NCBI GenBank assembly: GCA_963728155.1
Contig: CAVSJF010000026.1
Coordinates: 217,136-281,135 of the forward strand
From: JACVRW01 sp963728155
Lineage (GTDB): Bacteria > Actinomycetota > Thermoleophilia > Solirubrobacterales > Thermoleophilaceae
Reading direction: 5' to 3'
Length of the DNA: 64,000 nucleotides
The position numbers and the translations under genes are program-made. Below, one piece after another: positions 60,584 through 64,000 of this stretch. Position 1 is the stretch's first letter. Each line of letters begins with the position of its first letter. The notes beneath the pieces were generated by a model. The model worked only from the letters and a program-made list of their open reading frames with translations, was not told where the DNA came from and did not search any database.

Positions 60584-61839
60584 GCGAGGCCCCGCTGGAG
60601 GCGGCGCGGGCGAGTGGCCTGGTGGTGGCAGGGGAGCCGCTGCTCGTGATGCTCTCGGGCGGCGGCGATTCGGTATGCCTGCTCGACGTGGCGGTGCGCC
60701 TCGAGGCCCGCGTGTCCGCGCTGCACGTGAACTACGGGTTGCGCGAGGGGGCGGACGAGGACGAGGCCTTCGTGCGTGAGCTGTGTGGGCGGCTCGACGT
60801 GCCGCTCCACGCCGAGCACGTCGCGCTGCCGGACGGCGGCAACCTCCAGGACGCCGCCCGGCGGGCGCGCTACGGGCTGGCCGAGCAGCACGCCGAGGCC
60901 GACTACGCGGCCGGCCATACCGCATCCGACCAAGCGGAGACCGTGCTCTACCGGCTCGCGGTGTCGCCGGGCTCGCGCGCTCTCCACGGCATGGCGGGCC
61001 GGCGCGGGCGCCTGGTGCGGCCGCTCCTGGGCACCACGCGCGACGAGGTGCGCGACTACCTGCGCGCGCGGGGAGCCGAATGGCGCGAGGACCCCTCGAA
61101 CGCCGACCGTCGCTTCGCCCGGGTGCGCGTGCGCGAGGAGCTGCTGGAGGCGCTTCGCTCGGTGGGCCCGGCGCCCGAGCGGACGATCGCCGAGACCGCG
61201 CGCCAGCTGCGCGAGGAGGCCGAGGTGCTCGACGCTGCGGTGTCCGCCGCCCTCGAGGAGCTGGGTGGAGGGCCGGCCGTGTCGCTGCCCGCCCTGCGCG
61301 AGTACCCGCCCGCGGTCCGGCGCCTCGTGCTGCGTCGCCTGGCCGGCGACCGCCCGGTGCCGGACTCGCTGCTCGAGGCCGGCGAGCGTGGCACCAAGGC
61401 GATCGATCTCGGCCGCGGGCTGAGGGCCGTGGCCGAGTACGGGACCATCCGCTTCACGCGCGCGCGCGAGGCCGAGGCGCCCGAGCCGGTCCAGCTGACG
61501 GTGCCGGGGAGGGTGGGCTTCGGCGAGTGGGAGGTGGAGGCCGCGGCCGGCGCCAGCGGTGAGGTGTCGGTCCGCGGCGATGAGCTCACCCCCACCGTGA
61601 TCGTGCGGGGCTGGCGCGAGGGCGACCGAATGCGCCCGCTCGGCCTCGGAGGAACGAAGACGCTCCAGGACCTGTTCACCGACCGCAAGGTCCCACGCGA
61701 GCTGCGGCGCACCCTGCCGGTGGTGGAGGCCCACGGCGAGATCGTCTGGGTGGCCGGCGTGGCGGTGGGTGAGCGCTTCGCGGCGCGCGAGGGAGAGGAG
61801 TCGGTGGGGTTGAGCGCCCGCCGGCCGGCGAGCGCCTAG
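60580..61839 (+). CDS. tilS: tRNA(Ile)-lysidine synthetase
   Basis: 419 aa. The PP-loop SGGGDS is at residues 26-31 and the family block DYAAGHTASDQAETVLYRL follows, then RPLLGTTRDEVRDYLRARGAEWREDPSNAD. The C-terminal domain has VRGWREGDRMRPLGLGGTKTLQDLF and a terminal VWVAGVAVGERF. It converts C34 of the AUA-reading tRNA to lysidine. The usual neighbour hpt is absent; instead it is coupled to the cyclase gene. The stop shares CTAG with the convergent SRPBCC gene. Confidence 0.93.
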   Translation: MSEAPLEAARASGLVVAGEPLLVMLSGGGDSVCLLDVAVRLEARVSALHVNYGLREGADEDEAFVRELCGRLDVPLHAEHVALPDGGNLQDAARRARYGLAEQHAEADYAAGHTASDQAETVLYRLAVSPGSRALHGMAGRRGRLVRPLLGTTRDEVRDYLRARGAEWREDPSNADRRFARVRVREELLEALRSVGPAPERTIAETARQLREEAEVLDAAVSAALEELGGGPAVSLPALREYPPAVRRLVLRRLAGDRPVPDSLLEAGERGTKAIDLGRGLRAVAEYGTIRFTRAREAEAPEPVQLTVPGRVGFGEWEVEAAAGASGEVSVRGDELTPTVIVRGWREGDRMRPLGLGGTKTLQDLFTDRKVPRELRRTLPVVEAHGEIVWVAGVAVGERFAAREGEESVGLSARRPASA

Positions 61840-62315
61840 CGCAGCGACACCGCCACCTCCTCGAGCAGGTCCATGCCCTCCTGCATGCCGGTCTCCATCC
61901 CGGAGTTGATGTGGCCGTCGCGGTGCTCCTTGGTCGAGTGCTGCACGAGGATCTCGAGTGTGGTGCGACCGTCGGCCTCGGTGAAGGTCACCGTGTCCAC
62001 CGCTTCGGCGTCGGGCATGCCCTCGAAGACCTCGGTGGTCACGATCCGCTCGTTGGGAACGATCTCGCGGAAGTCGCCGTGGAAGGCGACCTCGAAGCCC
62101 TCGCTTGCCGTCATCACGTAGCGCCACCTCCCGCCGACGCGCAGGTCGATCTCGGCGCTGCTCATCTCGCCGCGCCGTCCCGGCCACCAGCGCTTGACCA
62201 GCTCGGGCGTGGTGTAGGCCTCGTAGACCAGGTGCCTGGGAGCGTCGAATTCGCGGGTGATGAGGATCTGCTCGTCGGTGGGCAGGGTCACCGTCGCGGT
62301 TCCGCTACTCGTCAT
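61836..62315 (-). CDS. SRPBCC (AHSA1-like) protein
   Basis: 159 aa. The AHSA1 signature is clear: ITREFDAPRHLVYEAYTTPELVKRWWPG, then DLRVGGRWRYVMTASEGFEVAFHGDF and the C-terminal GMETGMQEGMDLLEEVA helix. It probably binds a small hydrophobic ligand. ATG 62315 is preferred, with GGAG about 9 nt upstream; it overlaps the ArsR stop by 11 nt, so regulator and product are coupled. Confidence 0.88.
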   Translation of the reverse strand: MTSSGTATVTLPTDEQILITREFDAPRHLVYEAYTTPELVKRWWPGRRGEMSSAEIDLRVGGRWRYVMTASEGFEVAFHGDFREIVPNERIVTTEVFEGMPDAEAVDTVTFTEADGRTTLEILVQHSTKEHRDGHINSGMETGMQEGMDLLEEVAVSLR

Positions 62316-62661
62316 CGGTTCCATCTCCTTGCTCCTTTTGCTTGAGTTCTTCCAGCACGACATCCATCTCGTCGAAGCGCTCCGACCAGGAGCGCTCGTA
62401 GGCCTTGACCCAGTCGTGGATGGGCTTGAGGGCGTGGCCGTTGATCCGGTAGAGGCGCCGGCGGCCTTGATCGCGAACGTCCACGGCCCCGACCTCCCGG
62501 AGCACGCGCAGGTGCTTGGACACCTGAGGCTGTGCCAGCCCGAGCTGCCTCACCAGGTCGTTGACGGGCCGTTCCCCGCCGGCCAGGGCATCGAGGATCT
62601 CACGCCGCCGCGGCTCCGCTATTGCGTTGAACGCGTCTGCGGTGGTTGCTGCTCGTGCCAC
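62305..62661 (-). CDS. ArsR-family regulator of the SRPBCC gene
   Basis: 118 aa. Winged helix: ADAFNAIAEPRRREILDALAGG, LVRQLGLAQPQVSKHLRVLREVG, wing QGRRRLYRINGHALKP. The C-terminal helix SWSERFDEMDVVLEELKQKE dimerises. GTG 62661 is chosen because the -10 TATATT ends 7 nt upstream, giving a leaderless start; TTG 62670 would lie inside the -10. A perfect palindrome over the -10 is the likely autoregulatory operator. Confidence 0.9.
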   Translation of the reverse strand: MARAATTADAFNAIAEPRRREILDALAGGERPVNDLVRQLGLAQPQVSKHLRVLREVGAVDVRDQGRRRLYRINGHALKPIHDWVKAYERSWSERFDEMDVVLEELKQKEQGDGTDDE

Positions 62662-62662
62662 G

Positions 62663-62681
62663 ATGGGCAATATATGCCCAT
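62663..62681. promoter_or_regulatory. Palindrome ATGGGCA-n5-TGCCCAT over the arsR -10 box
   Basis: Perfect 7-bp arms with an AT-only centre. It covers the -10 element, as expected for an ArsR repressor that blocks polymerase. Confidence 0.65.
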
Positions 62682-62696
62682 ATCAGCATATGTCAA
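62669..62696 (-). promoter_or_regulatory. Promoter TTGACA-n16-TATATT, leaderless type, arsR-SRPBCC operon
   Basis: The -35 TTGACA (62691-62696 on the complement) and -10 TATATT (62669-62674) are near consensus. Transcription should begin at or next to GTG 62661. Confidence 0.75.
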
Positions 62697-62885
62697 GCCC
62701 AGCGTACGTACGGCAGCAACAAAGGGGTGGCCACAGTGGTCGATTCACCCCCGTATAGGGGGCAACAACGGTCTGGTTCAGCGAGTGCCCTTCCGGCCCA
62801 GCTCACCCAACCCTCATTGCTGGCGTTAGACCCCGGCCCCGGCGCCCGGCGGCTCGCACCGCGCCGGCCGCAGGCGGCCGCGCGC
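62697..62885. other. Intergenic region between upp and the arsR promoter
   Basis: 189 nt. It contains a GC-rich inverted repeat near 62860-62884 (GGCCGC/GCGGCC) that may form a hairpin after upp, without a T-run. No ORF with coding character and no RNA gene seen. Confidence 0.35.
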
Positions 62886-63515
62886 CTACGTCGTCCCGAA
62901 CACCCGATCCCCGGCATCCCCCAGCCCGGGCCGGATGTACGCGTTCTCGTCGAGCTCGCGGTCGACGGCCGCGGTCCAGATCGGTACCTCGGGGTGGTGC
63001 TCCTCCACCGCGCCCAGTCCTTCGGGCGCCACCACCAGGCACACCAGCGCGAGCCGCTCGGCCCCTGCGGCCTTCAGGCGGTCGAGCGCATGCACGGCGC
63101 TGCCGCCGGTGGCCAGCATCGGGTCGACCACGTAGACGTAGGACTCGGCCAGCCCCGGGGGCAGGCGCTCGTAGTAATCCACCGGGCGGTGTTCCTGCTC
63201 GTCGCGGTAGACCCCCACGTGGCCCACGCGCGCGCCGGGCAGCAGGCGTAGGAATCCTTCGACCATGCCCAGGCCGGCGCGCAGCACGGGAACGATCGCG
63301 ATCTCGGCGGGGAGCCGGCTGCCGGCGGCCGGCTCGAGCGGGGTCTCGATCTCCACCGTGCTCACCGGCAGCTCGCGCGCGGCCTCCACGGCGAGGATGG
63401 CCGACGCCTCGAACAGGGCCTGGCGAAACTCGCTGTACCCGGTGCTCTTGTCCCGCATCACGGTCAGACGGTCGGCGAGCACGGGATGGTCGACCACTAC
63501 GAGGCGCTGGGGCAT
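62886..63515 (-). CDS. upp: Uracil phosphoribosyltransferase
   Basis: 209 aa, the standard length. KSTGYSEFRQALFEASAILAVEAARELP is the N-terminal family block, VPVLRAGLGMVEGFLRLLPGARVGHVG follows, and the PRPP-binding loop is VYVVDPMLATGGSAVHALD. It makes UMP from uracil and PRPP. ATG 63515 follows TATCTT by 8 nt; it is divergent from the CYTH gene with overlapping promoter elements. The start, GTDAG-like C-terminus (PGLGDAGDRVFGT) and length are all typical. Confidence 0.95.
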   Translation of the reverse strand: MPQRLVVVDHPVLADRLTVMRDKSTGYSEFRQALFEASAILAVEAARELPVSTVEIETPLEPAAGSRLPAEIAIVPVLRAGLGMVEGFLRLLPGARVGHVGVYRDEQEHRPVDYYERLPPGLAESYVYVVDPMLATGGSAVHALDRLKAAGAERLALVCLVVAPEGLGAVEEHHPEVPIWTAAVDRELDENAYIRPGLGDAGDRVFGTT

Positions 63516-63523
63516 GGTCGCGG

Positions 63524-63533
63524 AAGATACGCT
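63524..63533. promoter_or_regulatory. Overlapping divergent -10 boxes (TATCTT minus, TACGCT plus)
   Basis: TATCTT (63524-63529, minus) is 8 nt before upp ATG 63515. TACGCT (63528-63533, plus) is 9 nt before ATG 63543. Same arrangement as at 27155-27164. Confidence 0.5.
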
Positions 63534-63542
63534 CGCAGCGGC

Positions 63543-64000
63543 ATGCGCAACGTCGAGCTAAAGGCCCGCGACCCCGATCCGGCGCGCACGCTGGAGCTCG
63601 CACTAAGGCTGGGCGCCGAGGACGCCGGAGAGATCGCCCAGCGCGACACGTACTTCGCGGGTGCGCGCGGGAGGCTCAAGCTGCGCGAGCAGGACAGCGG
63701 TGAGGCGGAGCTGATCGCCTACCGGCGCCCCGACGAGACCGGGGCGCGCACGAGCGAGTACCGCCGCGTGCCGGTGGCCGAGACCGACGCCCTGCGCGAG
63801 ACCCTGGCCGAGGCCTACGGCACGCTCGTGGTGGTGAACAAGCGGCGCCGGTTGCTGCTCTGGGAGGGGGTGCGCATCCATCTCGACGAGGTGGAGGGTC
63901 TCGGCTCGCTGCTCGAGCTCGAGGCCGTGGCGGGCGAGGGGTCAGACCTCTCGGGAGAACACGAGAAGGTCGCGCGGCTGCGCGACGAGCTGCGCATCGC
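63543..64000 (+). CDS. CYTH-domain protein, N-terminal part (runs off the right edge)
   Basis: 152 codons are open to the window end. The start MRNVELKARD carries the CYTH E-x-x-K variant (VELKAR); RDTYFAGARGRLKLREQ, AYRRPDETGARTSEYRRVPV, VVNKRRRLLLWEGVRIHLDEV and LLELEAV continue the tunnel-fold barrel. CYTH enzymes act on triphosphates: class IV adenylate cyclases, thiamine triphosphatases or tripolyphosphatases. Whether a CHAD domain follows cannot be seen. It is interesting beside a class III cyclase 3 kb away. Confidence 0.8.
   Translation, partial: MRNVELKARDPDPARTLELALRLGAEDAGEIAQRDTYFAGARGRLKLREQDSGEAELIAYRRPDETGARTSEYRRVPVAETDALRETLAEAYGTLVVVNKRRRLLLWEGVRIHLDEVEGLGSLLELEAVAGEGSDLSGEHEKVARLRDELRI

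Noticed and set aside
1..64000. Mobile elements, prophage, integrase or attachment sites
   Set aside because: No transposase, recombinase or phage proteins and no direct repeats flanking tRNA genes were seen.

Overview
The window is a gene-dense, GC-rich stretch of chromosome. Base composition, frequent GTG/TTG starts, ATGA/GTGA/TGATG overlaps, protein families (GAP, DUF6325-like, GH15 trehalase-like, bi-domain acyl-CoA reductase/SDR, sigma factors with low-complexity tails) and -10 hexamers placed 6-9 nt before start codons all suggest an actinobacterium. Class Thermoleophilia (Solirubrobacterales-like) is my best guess; this is inference, because no rRNA or taxonomic marker is present. I see no tRNA, rRNA, CRISPR array, insertion sequence or prophage.

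Layout. 0-8.1 kb: an EVE-domain gene cut by the left edge, a Tat-exported sulfatase-fold enzyme, small membrane proteins, glutamate decarboxylase and a DUF6325-like/SHOCT pair. 8.3-11.1 kb: a 2-hydroxyacid dehydrogenase, a DUF389 protein and a cyclase-family hydrolase. 11.2-20.7 kb: one co-directional sugar-oxidation and respiration cluster (glucose-6-phosphate dehydrogenase, GH15 enzyme, GMC oxidoreductase, type II NADH dehydrogenase, cytochrome bd subunits, aldose epimerase). 20.7-24.9 kb: a Kef-type antiporter convergent with a glucuronyl C5-epimerase / ArsA-like ATPase / small-protein operon. 24.9-40 kb: lipoprotein, aldo/keto reductase, TerC, SRPBCC-ArsR pair, ClpP, hybrid histidine kinase, M28 peptidase, cation/proton antiporter, acyl-CoA dehydrogenase, ClC channel, K+ channel, F420-type oxidoreductase. 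40-48 kb: cupin and amino-acid permease, PadR-SRPBCC, a divergent locus of a membrane-tethered sigma factor, a Ser/Thr kinase and an exported low-complexity protein, then beta-oxidation genes. 48-64 kb: sirtuin, HELVH metalloprotease-like protein, a three-domain cell-wall hydrolase, two phasin-like coiled-coil proteins, nucleoside phosphorylase, NHL/PKD secreted protein, acyl-CoA reductase/SDR fusion, a MerR-like/adenylate cyclase fusion, tilS, a second SRPBCC-ArsR pair, upp and a CYTH protein cut by the right edge.

Three window-wide signals stand out. First, at least sixteen single-base frame breaks, nearly all +1, are packed between 11.86 and 24.67 kb, while reading frames elsewhere are mostly clean. 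Sequence error is the simplest explanation, so genes broken there should be read as probably intact in the organism. Second, about eighteen genes have a TANNNT-like hexamer ending 6-9 nt before the start codon, which is leaderless-transcript architecture and helps choose starts. Third, a dyad around GGGTGAT recurs 40-48 nt upstream of three start codons at 3.3, 4.2 and 11.2 kb, which suggests a small regulon. The strongest candidate for an undescribed system is the 43.0-45.8 kb sigma factor/kinase/exported-protein locus; the MerR-cyclase fusion is second.
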